64,000 nt of DNA, from the NCBI RefSeq assembly GCF_000372725.1, contig NW_005199907.1, positions 74,300 through 138,299 on the forward strand, in the 5' to 3' direction. Source of the DNA: Emiliania huxleyi CCMP1516 (taxonomy: Eukaryota; Haptophyta; Isochrysidales; Noelaerhabdaceae). The notes beneath the pieces were generated by a model that was given only the letters and a program-made list of their open reading frames with translations, was not told the DNA's origin and did not search any database. Positions within the stretch are counted from its first letter, which is position 1. Each line of letters opens with the position of its first letter. Positions 19,819 to 28,532 of the stretch are shown here, in pieces. A program made the translations under genes and the position numbers.

Positions 19819-22800
19819 CGAGCGAGGAGGAGCTCGTGGTGGCCCCATGCGCCGGCGCGGCGGCGGCGTCGACGTCGACGTCGGTGGCGAGTCCGACGAG
19901 GAGGACGAGGTCGGCGTTGCGCAGGCAGCGGCGCGTCCAGTCCGAGGGGAAGGGGTCGGCGCGGCAGAGGAGGAGCTGGTGGCGGGACTCGAGGGCGGCG
20001 AGGTGGAGGGAGAGCTCGATCTCGCCGAACGGCGCGAAGGTGGCGAGCGCGATGTCGAGCTCTTCGTGCAGCGAGCCCGAGGAGAGGAGCAGCGTCCGCA
20101 CGCGCATCAGCTGCAGCGCGCGGTGCAGCGCGCCACACCTAATTAACAGTGAGTTAACAGTGAAGTAACAGTCAGTTAATAGCGCGCGGTGCAGCGCGCC
20201 ACACATGTAGTCGAGGGCGCGGGAGAGGTCCTTGCCGGAGGAGAGGGGGAGCAGGCAGACGGTCCGCACGTCGCGCGCCGGCGCGGGCATCCCCGCCGGA
20301 AGCCCCGCTGTCGGCGCGGGGCCGCGGGCGCGCCGCGCGAGCCGCCGGCCGAGGGCGAGCAGGAGCTGCGGGTGGCCGACGGCGGCGGCGCGGATGACCG
20401 AAGCGGAGAGGGAGATGACCTGCGTGTCGCGCACGGCCACCGCCCTCCGCGCGCCCGAGCGCGTGTTGAGGAGCACATCCTCCTCGCCGTACCTGCAGAG
20501 GACAGAGGGGGGCGGGCCGGTCCAGAGGAGGAGAGGGCCGACGTGGCGTGGACAGCCGCGCGGGGGGCGGCGCACTAGTCACGCGCGAGCAGCTCGGACG
20601 AGACATGGGGGGAGAGGGGGGGAGAGGGGGAGAGATGGGGAGAGATGAGGAGAGGTGGGGAGATACGGGGAGATATGAGGAGATATGCGCACGAGTCACG
20701 GGCGAGCAGCTCGGACGAGCCGCTCGGGGGCGCGCCTCCCGCCGCCGCCGCCGCCGCGCCGTCGGCAGGCTCGTTCTCCGAGGCCGCGAAGAGGCGCAGC
20801 CGGCCGCACTGCACGATGAGCACGCTCGGCTCGCCGTCGAGGTCGTCGGTGGCCTGCCCGCGGCCAGAGGGAGTGAGGCGCTGCTCACAGCTCCGCGCGC
20901 GGCTCGACGCATGCTCTAAAGAAGTGCAGAGTGTTCGACGGTCGGCAGCTGCAGATCAAGGGGGGGGCGGGGCGGGGCGGCGGGGCGGCGGCGGGGGGGG
21001 GAGGGGGGGGTCTGGGGAGGTGGCGTCTGCGGCCTCGTCGCCCGGTCGGAGCACGCGCCACTCGGCGCAATGGTCGAGCGTGCGCAAGATGGGCGGCACC
21101 GCCTAGACGGTTCCAGAAAAGGCTCCTAGAAGGTCCCTAGAAGGCTCCTGGAGGACGGGCGGCGTTGCCTGCAGCAGCAGCGACGCAAGGCGAAGCAGCA
21201 CCGCCGGCCGCCTGGAACAGTCTGGGAACATTCTAGGAACCAGCTAGGAACCTTCTAGGCGAAGCAGCACCGCCGGCCGCCTCCGGCACAGCGAGCGGAG
21301 CTGGTCGGTGCTCACCTAGAAGCTTCCAGAAGGTTCCGGAAGGTTCCAGAAGGCTCGTAGAAGGCTCCTCCTGGCTTGTCGGTGCTCACCGAGAGGAGGA
21401 GCGCGCCCTCGCCCTCAGAGCCGCCGCCGCCACCCCCGCCGCTCCCGCCGCTCCCGCCGCCGCCCCCGCCGCCCCCGCCGCTCCCTCCTCCGCCACCTCC
21501 ACCCTCGCCGGCGGCCGGCGGCACCACCACCGCCTCGCTCACCGGCTGCCGCGTGATGATGCTGCGCAGTCCGAGGATCTCGCCCGGCACGAGCCAGCGG
21601 GTCCCCTTGCGCACCTCGCCCAGCGCCGGCACCTCTGGCGCCGCCGCCTGCCCTCCGCCCTCCGCCGCCTCGGGCTCGGCGCCTCCGCCTCCTCCGCCTC
21701 CTCCGCCTCCGCGGCTCGGCTCGGCGCGCACCTTGCCGCAAGGGTGTGGGGACGAGCAGCGAATCAACGAAATCAATCCGCCAATCCACTCGACTCGAGT
21801 ACTACGCACCTTGCCGCAGATGTGGACGAGCAGCTGCCGCTCGTGCGCGGCGGGCTCGTGCGCCTGCAGGAAGGGTCCAGGAAAGGTCCAGGAAAGGTCT
21901 AGGAAAGGCTGGCTCGTGAGCCTGTGCCCCGTGCATCGTCAACTCGGACAGAGGAGCGACTACGCGCGGCTGGGGCGCCTTGCTCCGGCGGAATCAGTTG
22001 GGGAGGGGCAGCGGCTGATTGAGCGATCAGCAGCAACGCGGGGGGTGGGTGGCGCGCGCCTCCCCGGGCGCGAGGTAGAGCAGGCGCGGCTCAAAGTCCT
22101 CTTCGGCAGGCACGTGCAGCGCGGCGCGCAGCCAGCGGCCTGGGAGGGAGCAGCCAGCGACTCGTCGGCAGGAAGCAAGCACCCGTCACCGAACGCCAAG
22201 TCTACTGAGCGGGACCGATGGTGCCCAACAGGCGTGGGGTGCTAACACCCTGCAAGATTGTGCGAGATTGCAGGAGATTGTGCGGAAGGAGGCGGGGGGG
22301 CCAAGCAGCACTGCGTAGCGACAGGCACCCCATCACCGACGCCAGGCTACTGAGCGCGACGAAGGGTGTGGGGGCCCAAATAGGGGTGGGGCAGCTGGGT
22401 GGGGTGCTACCTCTCTCTCTCCCCCTCCCCCCCCCCCCCCTCTCCCCCTCCCCTCTCTCCCACTCACTCTCTCTCTCACTCTCTCTCTCTTCCTCTCTCA
22501 CACACACTAGCCAGCGGCCTGCGTGGGCAAGCAGTGCCTGCCGAGCCGCCTTGGCCGCCTTGCTCGCGCTGCCACCATCGGCGGACGGCCCGCTCGCGCC
22601 CGCCGCGCCGCCGACCGCGTCGGCGGCGCGCGCCCGCTCGAGTGCGCGCCACGAGCCTGTAGAAGGTCGCGGGAGGCTGCTGGAAGGCTCCCGGACGGTT
22701 CCTAGAAACCTCCTCCACGGGCCACCTACACGGAGGGGTCGACGAAGGTGCGCGGAAGAGGCGCAAGGCAGCCAGCTCGGGCGCGCGCCACGCGCCGGGC

Positions 22801-24620
22801 AGCGAGGGCGGCGCGGCGAGGGCGGGCTTCGGGCAGAGTGCGGGCGGGAGCTCGATGTACGACGCGATGGTGTCGCAGGTGACGAGGGCGAGCCGCAGCA
22901 GCACCACCTCGACCAGCCCGAAGGCGAGGGGCCGGTTCCGCTCCGCCAGCCGGTGCAGCGCCTACAAGGCGCTCGGACTGAGGTCCCTGGACGGTTCCGA
23001 GAAGGTTCCGCTCCGCCGGCCGGCGCAGCGCCTCGGTCGGGATCTCAAGCAGACTGGCGCTGCTCGAGGCGGCGAGTACGCCCGGCGCGGCGGCGGCGGA
23101 GGCGGCGGAGGCGGAGCGGAACGGGAGCGCGGGCACGAATCCGGCGACCGGCGTGGTGAGCGCGTGGAGCAGGTCGAGGAAAGAGGAGCAGCGGCTGCCT
23201 GCTCGGAACGTGCGGAGCGGGGCCGCCTCCGCCGACGGCGCCGCCTCGTCCTGCGGCCCGCTGGCGGCGGCGAGGCCGGCGGCGATCGCGTCGACGACGT
23301 TTCCGCCGCTGCCGCCGCTCTCGGCCGCTGCGGAGATGCCGGCGGAGATGCGGTGAGATATGCCGAGATGGGGGGAGATGGGGGGAGATGTGGGGAGATG
23401 TGGGGAGATGTGGGGAGATGTGGGGAGATGTGGGGACCTGCGGAGATGCCAGCGGAGATGCGCGCCTGCAGGAAAGTTCCAGGAAAGGTCCAGGAAAGGT
23501 CTAGGAAAGGGCTGCGGAGATGCCAGCGGCGATGCGCGCCCCCAGGTCCTTGCGCTCCTCTCTGCCGCAGCGGAAGTACTCTTCCTCGGTCCGCCAGAGA
23601 GACACCTCGCCTAGAAAGGGCCGTCGAGGGCTAGGCGGCCCTCCTCTCCTCGCTCCGCAAGAGAGACGCCTCCCTCGCCTTGCAGCACGACGACAAAGGC
23701 CGGCGCGCTGCCCGCCTAGTGTCTTGTGAGAGTGTGTGTCTGTGTGTTGCTCCGGCGTGCCGCCATCTCCTGTCCCGCGTCCTCCCATACCGCGCCGGTG
23801 CCGAGTCCGATCCTCTGGCTGCTCTTCACCTTCCTAACTAATACTCACTGCCGACCTGGTGCGGAGAGCGGAGCCGGTCGCCACGCTGGTACTTGCGCAC
23901 CGTCGCCAGCGCGGCGAGCGCGGCGAGGTGCTGCCCGTCCAGCTGCGAGAGCACCTCCACTGAGGAGAGAACCCTCGCCCAGTGCGCTTCGAGCCCGTCC
24001 GCCGGCGTGCGGGGCTCGGCGGCGGCGGCGGCGGCGGCGGCTTCTGCGGCGGCGGCGGCGGCGGACCGCACGCCGCCGCCGCCGCCGCTGCCCGCCCCAG
24101 AGGAGGAGGAGCCCACCGCCGCAGCGCCGCCGGCAGAGGATACACCGTCCGCGGCAGCGAGGTCCGGCGAGAGGTCAGCCGGGCCGCTGGCGTGAGGGTG
24201 GCGGGGCACCTCGAGGTGGGTGAGGCCGCCGCCCTGCTCGTCGTTGCGGATGATGCGGTTCGTCCGCGACCGCCGCTTCAGGTCCTCGCGCAGCTTCTCG
24301 GGATGGCGAGCCACATCGAGCATCAGCATGCCTCGCCGGAGCAAGCGCATCCTGGGAGTGGCCAGCATCGCGTCGGCGCGGTCGTGGTCGTCGGGCCGGT
24401 GCTCGGGCGCATTCTGAGTCGTGACGTCCGCGGCGAAGGCAAACAGGGCGTAGCAAGCCGCGAGCAGCACGCAGAGGCACGCACAGAGCACGACCGACGG
24501 CCTCTCACGAGCGGCGTCGGCGAGCGACCGCAGCTGAGCGAGGGCACTTTCGCTGGAGAGTCCAAAGACGCTGCCGAGGATGGCGAGGCAGACGAGAGTG
24601 GAGAGAGGGGCGGAGCGCAT
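17224..24620 (-). CDS. NTE: Neuropathy target esterase-type lysophospholipase (NTE/PNPLA6-7)
   Basis: ER-type phospholipase B acting on (lyso)phosphatidylcholine. It starts MRSAPLSTLVCLAILGSV at 24620, with hydrophobic segments there and at SVVLCACLCVLLAACYALF. Cyclic-nucleotide-binding-like domains follow: KYQRGDRLRSPHQ|AGSAPAFVVVLQGEG|EVSLWRTEEEYF; KVRKGTRWLVPGEILGL-like; and EPSVLIVQCGRLRLFAA with AVAVRDTQVISLSA. Then come the NTE linker (VRTVCLLPLSSGKDLSRALD, RELVLLHRG) and the patatin domain: oxyanion motif LVLGGGG|ARGLAHLGVL, nucleophile Ser in GTSQG, RASMSLTGYL, catalytic Asp in LLCDGGYVNNLPADV, and the family C-terminus (NYGASLGGLSF, SQLAFVSS, ADLYLRPAVQNFGLL). The last exon is 17588-17224. 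There are twenty or so small introns, many flanked by duplicated exon sequence. The exact exon list needs transcripts. Confidence 0.85.
18090..18180 (-). repeat. NTE intron, TTAATTAG-type filler, 19-bp flanking duplicate
   Basis: CGATGATGGTCGACGCGCC at 18090-18108 recurs at 18162-18180 with one mismatch. The filler between is AT-rich (ACTAATTAA repeats), in sharp contrast to the GC-rich exons. On the minus strand the donor is CTCG|GCGCGTCG and the acceptor AATTAG|GCGCGTCG, restoring LGASTIIAVDV as in other NTE proteins. Confidence 0.8.
18996..19137 (-). repeat. NTE intron with long GA/CT microsatellite inside the oxyanion motif
   Basis: GC-AG intron splitting LGGGG from ARGLAHLG, a Gly codon divided G|GC. 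About 80 bp (19033-19113) is pure GA on the plus strand. Confidence 0.8.
19189..19286 (-). repeat. NTE intron, CTAGAAGGTTC filler, 31-bp flanking duplicate
   Basis: Copies at 19189-19219 and 19256-19286 differ at one base of 31. The filler is three CCTAGAAGGTTC/GTGCC units. Minus-strand acceptor CTAG|GCGCAGCAC matches the donor context GCGCAGCAC, giving YDAQHYLSDVHRLARSLAG. Confidence 0.85.
19325..19480 (-). repeat. NTE intron with TTCTAGGAGAC array
   Basis: Seven near-perfect 11-bp TTCTAGGAGAC units at about 19348-19418. Flanking exon sequence GAGGTGCAGCCG occurs at about 19306 and again at about 19474. Confidence 0.75.
19643..19741 (-). repeat. NTE intron, CTAGAAGG filler, 28-bp flanking duplicate
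   Basis: CCGCGTGCGGAGGCAGGCCG plus 8 bp at 19643-19670 recurs at 19714-19741 with two mismatches. The filler holds four CCTAGAAGGC-type units. Confidence 0.8.
20115..20204 (-). repeat. NTE intron 20139-20204, GTTAACAGT filler, perfect 24-bp duplicate
   Basis: Exact 24-bp copies at 20115-20138 and 20181-20204. On the minus strand the intron runs GTGTGGCGCG...GTTAATTAG and the exon resumes with GTGTGGCGCG, so both exon boundaries have identical sequence and the protein reads DYM|CGALHRALQLM. This is the clearest example in the window. Confidence 0.9.
20578..20719 (-). repeat. NTE intron, GAGATGGGG filler, 25-bp flanking duplicate
   Basis: GTCACGCGCGAGCAGCTCGG plus 5 bp at 20578-20602 recurs at 20695-20719 with one mismatch. 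Ninety-two bp of GAGATGGGGAGA-type repeats lie between. The filler family is the same as in BRF1 and Tic22 introns. Confidence 0.85.
21088..21380 (-). repeat. Three successive NTE introns with CTAGAAGG/GGAACCTTCTAG filler
   Basis: (1) 21088-21169: 17-bp flanking copies, 14 identical. (2) 21188-21282: perfect 26-bp copies at 21188-21213 and 21257-21282; minus-strand donor GGAG|GCGGCC and acceptor CCAG|GCGGCC. (3) about 21306-21395: GTCGGTGCTCACC flanks at 21308 and 21379. Exon between introns can be as short as about 20-30 bp. Confidence 0.8.
21726..21819 (-). repeat. NTE intron with duplicated GGCAAG|GTGCG splice context
   Basis: CGCACCTTGCCGCA occurs at 21727 and 21805. On the minus strand GGCAAG|GTGCGTAGTACTC opens the intron and GGCAAG|GTGCGCGCC follows it, a GT-AG pair at identical positions in both copies. 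The filler here is unique sequence, not minisatellite. Confidence 0.7.
22934..23033 (-). repeat. NTE intron, 30-bp flanking duplicate
   Basis: GGTTCCGCTCCGCCAGCCGG plus 10 bp at 22934-22963 recurs at 23004-23033 with two mismatches. The filler (22964-23003) carries GGTCCCTGGACGGTTCCGAGAAGG-like repeats of the CTAGAAGG family. Confidence 0.8.
23327..23540 (-). repeat. NTE: same exon segment present three times around two different fillers
   Basis: GCTGCGGAGATGCCGGCGGA and following bases occur at 23327, 23438 and 23511. The first gap is filled by GGGGAGATGT repeats, the second by AGGAAAGGTCC repeats. Two introns of different filler class have thus formed at, or been duplicated within, one site. 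Confidence 0.85.
23716..23855 (-). repeat. NTE intron homologous to intron 63117-63243 (introner candidate)
   Basis: GT-AG intron: minus-strand donor CACCAG|GTCGGC, acceptor ACACTAG|GCGGGC, restoring SPHQ|AGSAPAF in the cyclic-nucleotide-binding domain. About 100 bp align at roughly 80 percent identity, same sense orientation, with the intron at 63117-63243 (shared blocks include GTCTGTGTGT, CCCATACCGCG, CTCTTCACC). Confidence 0.75.
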
Positions 24621-24737
24621 TTGTATAGAGGGTCGAAGGTGAGAAACCCGACGCTTAGGTAGAGCGCTTTGCGGGGCCGCGAAAGCCGAAGGGAGAGTCG
24701 GCCCTCCTGGGGTGGAAGAAAAACTCGAGCTACGCAC

Positions 24738-24925
24738 TCGGAGACCCGTGTTATGGCCCTGCGACCGCGCACCCCCCAGGGCTAGGGCTCTCTTGCCCGC
24801 AACCCGATCCCAATCGTACCGCCTTGCGTTTGTTTCATATAACATCGAAGGCTAAGCTCAGAAAAAATCTATAATTTTTTTGCCCTGGATGTGAGGTTAA
24901 TGACTGCACTCCAAGTGCTCCAAGT
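24738..24925. repeat. Dispersed repeat (copies at 59543-59716 and 60528-60571)
   Basis: Shared blocks are CGGAGACCCGTGTT, GCGCACCCCCC, AGGGCTCTC and GCCCTGGATGTGAGGTTAAT followed by GACTGCACTCCAAGTGCTCC. The first copy sits within about 300 bp upstream of the NTE start, the second between the 57.8-kb gene and a hAT MITE. The third contains only the 3' block. Confidence 0.75.
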
Positions 24926-25095
24926 TTTGGGGCTTCCAGGAGCCTTCGCCAACTAAAAAACACAGCACCGATGACGACTTAGTGTGGGGAGGGTCGGCGA
25001 GCACTCACTCACTAGGCGGCGCCGCAGGGCCGGGGCACTGGCCACGGCCTCGCCGACCACTAGAAGGCGGCCCACCCACTACGCGCACTAGAATT

Positions 25096-25303
25096 CGCGC
25101 ACTATCTTAGTGCGCGGGGTGGCGGGAGGCAACTAGCCCGCTCGCCCGCGGCCCACTCACTTCCGCGCACTAAGTTAGTGCGTGTAGTAGCCGAGCCCGC
25201 CTCCGTCCGCCGGCGAAGGGCACTACGAGCGGCCCGCCGGACCACTCCCCTCGCGGCCGGCCGGAGGCACTCACTTCCGCGCACTAAGTTAGTGCGCGTA
25301 GTG
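25096..25303. repeat. Palindrome cluster GCGCACTAAGTTAGTGCGC
   Basis: The 19-bp palindrome (9-bp arms, one-base centre) is exact at about 25278-25296. It is nearly exact at about 25166-25184 and carries a TATC centre at about 25097-25115. Each of the two full copies is preceded by CACTCACTTCC. Confidence 0.7.
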
Positions 25304-25486
25304 TCCCGGCCTCCGACCACGACTCCCGGGAGCACTTCACCACTTGACCCGCCTCGGCACACCACTAGCCCTCGTCCAGCTCACAGACTAACTTGCGCCG
25401 ACTTAGTTCCCCGCAGGGCCCGGGACCACTCACTCACTACATCATCTGTGCTCTTCACACGACCTGGCGAAGGCTCCTGGGGCTTC

Positions 25487-25601
25487 GAGAGATTTTTAGC
25501 AATACATTCGCTCTCACCTGGCAACCCTGTCTGCACGTCTCGCGCGCGCGTGAACAGGGCTCCAGGCCCCAAATGACGCGTGAGTGTTAGATTTGTTTGG
25601 C
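25487..25601 (-). repeat. 3'-end fragment of endonuclease element
   Basis: Reverse-complement match to 62088-62190 and 36784-36890: GAGATTTTTAGCAATAC, then CGCTCTCACCTGGCAACCCT, CGCGCGCGTGAACAG, GGCCCCAAATGACGCGTGAG. In the 62-kb copy this sequence encodes the last residues and stop of the endonuclease-like protein. Confidence 0.75.
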
Positions 25602-26197
25602 TTCGATGCGGCGGCGTGCACCGAAATCGCCAAGGGCAAGGTGCTGGCGCACGAACGAGGTCAAGCTGAAGGTGCTCGAGAAGCTCACGTCGGCGCTCGG
25701 GCGGCAGACGGCGGAACTCCTCGCGGCGCCAGCTCGAGCCTGGTGCTGCGTTATTTTTTGGTGCGTCGGCGCCGCCGCCACCCGTATCGCCGGTAGGGTC
25801 CTCGCATCCGGCCGTGCCCACCAGTAATAGACAGCTGACCTCGCGTTTGCTCGGGGTGCAATCGGGCTTCTTCGGCGCCGCTCAGCTGATGAAGGTTAAC
25901 CGACACCCTAGCAAGTGACGTCACACCTGCTTGGCGATGTGACATCTGGTTAAAGAGTCCCCGGCGGCCCGAACCCGCGCAGCAACCACAGCATGACGCC
26001 GGCCGCGAGCGGTGTCGCGCTCGCCGACGCGCGCGCTGGCTTTGCACCGCGGGCGGGGCCGCGGGCGGCCTCACTGCGAGCCATGCCGATAGCCTCGCGG
26101 CAGACGGCACCGGATGTATCAGATGTAGATAAAGTACGCAGACAATAAAATCACTGGCGCACCCCACCGTCCCACTAGTGCACCGCTCTGGCCTCTG

Positions 26198-27215
26198 CTA
26201 CTCGCGAAGCGGCGGCGGCGGTGGCGGCGGCACCGACCAATAGCCGACGGGGCAAACCTGCTGGCTCGGCCGCGCAATGTCAGAGCTGACACCGCTTGAG
26301 CGGCGGTTGGCCCCGGCGCAGCGGATGAAGTCTGCGCCACAATTAACCTCGTCGCACTTGATGCAGCCGGAGAAGCTGGTGCCTGCCGGGTAAAAGAACC
26401 GGCGGATGCAGTCAAAGTTGGAGACGCAGGCCACGGCGTCGCACGCGACGTTATCTGCGGGGTCAGCGGCAAGAGGTGCGTGAGTATTCGAATCGCTGGG
26501 CGCGTCGCGCTCTGTGGCGAGCGCCTGTCCAGCAGTCCATACAAGACGGCTTGTTAGCGGGCTTCGCCCACGCAGCAGCAGGTTCCTCGCTGAAGCCCAC
26601 ACCCGCCTCACGCATGCACTTGCGTAGCTGCTCTACATTGCGGTGGCCGCCAGCCCACTTCGGCTTGGCGTAGGCCGTGGCACAGCGTGTCACAACCAGA
26701 GTTGCGAACTCTCTGGTCGAGTTGAGCACGAGCAAATCCTGCATCGTCGAGCAAGCGGCACACTCGCCGCAATGCAGCACAGCTAGTCCTTGAATCGCCG
26801 CCTCCTCGCGCGTCGTTGTCCGCGGCGTCCAGCCTGTATCTCTCGGGTCCGATGCGCACACGAGTGAGGTGCTAAAACTGCCGCACCAGAAGGATTCGTT
26901 CCATGCCTGACGTGAACGCCAAGGCTGCTCGACGCCGAACCGCTGACCCTTGTGGCTGCAGGCGCAGTTGCGGCCAAGCAGCCCGGTACGCTCTCCGGTG
27001 ATGGCCCGATCGTAGAAGCCGTACGCATCTCGGCACTGCCGATCGCATTGACGGAACGGATCCTCGCCCACGCCCACATTTGCCAGCCCCACCACGGCCA
27101 CGGAGACACACAGCACGACTCCCGCCGCCATCCGCCGCCGCGGCCAGCCGCCACCACCAACGCTGGATGATGGCATCATGGGCACGGTTTCGCTGCTGGC
27201 CCTTCGCGGCGCCAT
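26198..27215 (-). CDS. Secreted Cys-rich protein, unknown function
   Basis: Two exons, 27215-26525 and 26454-26198, around a 70-bp GC-AG intron give 315 residues in frame. After a basic start a hydrophobic stretch (AAGVVLCVSVAVVGLANV) acts as signal peptide or anchor. The mature part has about 24 Cys, including CRDAYGFYDR, CGECAACSTMQDLL, KCMREAGVGF, SCMDCWT|DNVACDAVAC, CIKCDEVNCGADFIRCAG and ANRRSSGVSSDIARPSQQVC. The CDE-x-x-CG-x-x-F-I-x-CAGANRR...SDI-x-R signature recurs, as I remember it, in uncharacterised haptophyte and heterokont proteins. The C-terminus is poly-Pro. Pairing of cysteines and role are unknown; an extracellular or endomembrane location is likely. Confidence 0.65.
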
Positions 27216-28532
27216 GGTCTGGAAATCGTCGCGCGCCTTCTTTTTCCGTGAAATTCAACAGAGGGAAACCTTTGGCCCTCCCCCTCCCCCCTGAGGCCCG
27301 GCCGGATCGACGTCCTTGCGCAAATTTTTTCGGGGCCTGGCGCACGCGATCCGGGCCATGCCGTTTAGCCGCCCCTCCGCCTGCCAGACGACCAGCGCCC
27401 GCTGCCAGCGCAGCTGGAGTGGTGTCATGATTTGGGCCGCGTGCGGCGGGGCGGCTCGCGCAGCCCGGCAGAGCTAAACCTGCCTGCCACACCGGCCTCT
27501 CTCGCCTCTCCAAGGGCGGTACCGCGTAGCACTGACTCACACACGCCCCTCCTCCGCGCGCGGGCGCGCGGCGCAGCCGCAGGCCGCTTCGGCGGTTCTG
27601 CTCCGCCCTTGCGCCGCGGCCTCGTCGCCGCTGCCGCCGCCGACTCGGACAGAGGCACCACCGGCCACAAATACGTGCCATCCAGGCCGTCGCGGCGGGT
27701 CCCCGAGTAGCTCACAACCCGCGCGAGGGCGCGCGGGTCGGCCTTCAAAGGCGTCGGTAGGCAGCGGAGCAGGACCGCGCTACTTTCGCCGTGATCATGC
27801 CGGTCGTCCAAGGTATCGGCACCGCCAAACGGACCTTCTCGGCTCTCTTAACGGTCCACACACACCGCCTTGGCTCGTTCCCGAGTAGGTGCGCGTGCCT
27901 GCGGCTCACAACCCGCGCGAGGGAGCGCGGGTCGGCCTTCGAAGGCGTCGGGAGGCAGCGGCCGACCCCGCCTTCGCCGTGACGTCGTTCACGTGTCTAA
28001 GGTAGTAGGCGGATCACCGCACTTCACCCCGGCAAAATACGGCACTCCGCGCTAGAGGAGAGGTGAATCAGACTAGGAGGAGCGGCGGAGGCCATCGAGC
28101 TTGTGTCGAGTAGCCCTCTCGCGCGCGCCATGGCGTGGCGGCGGTAGGGACCAACCAGCCAGCAGCAAGATGCGCCCAGTCTCCTCGCTGAGACTCCCGC
28201 AGCATTAAGACTCGCTCAGTCACGTTCTGGATCCAGAACGGTTTATGCGCATGGGACCCCCGAACGTTTCTCGAACTGCAGACGACCTTCTATCGAGACC
28301 TTCTACGTTGTAAAATTCTAGACATGTGTAGCCTGGCGTTTGTGCCCCGTTTGTGCCGCGTCCCGTGCCCCCGAGTTCATTTTATAACGTAGATTTTGGC
28401 CGCTTTGTGTATCTCGAGACCTCGAGAGAAGGCCGCCCGAGGGCCCAAGTCAAGAATTTGCTTTCTTTTGGCGGGCAAACGTAGATTAATAGTTTTGCTC
28501 GTTTGTGGCACTCCCGCGACCACGCCACAACG
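27216..28532. other. Intergenic region with a direct duplication
   Basis: 27699-27810 and 27882-28005 are diverged direct copies sharing GCTCACAACCCGCGCGAGGG, CGCGGGTCGGCCTTC and AAGGCGTCGG. 28349-28386 is a 38-bp exact match to 37057-37094. 28441-28480 (GGCTTTCTTTTGGCGGG-like) resembles 34910-34945. No gene is supported. Confidence 0.5.

Larger units (their letters stand above)
24621..26197. other. Intergenic region with dispersed repeats and palindromes
   Basis: No gene found. 24738-24925 matches 59543-59716. 25096-25303 contains three CACTAAGTTAGTG-type palindromes. 25487-25601 is a minus-oriented copy of the 3' end of the endonuclease element. 25604-26100 shows no convincing frame. Confidence 0.5.

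Noticed and set aside
21415-21789. Arg/Gly-rich minus-strand ORF
   Set aside because: It is a shadow of the NTE exon's poly-Gly linker in another frame.
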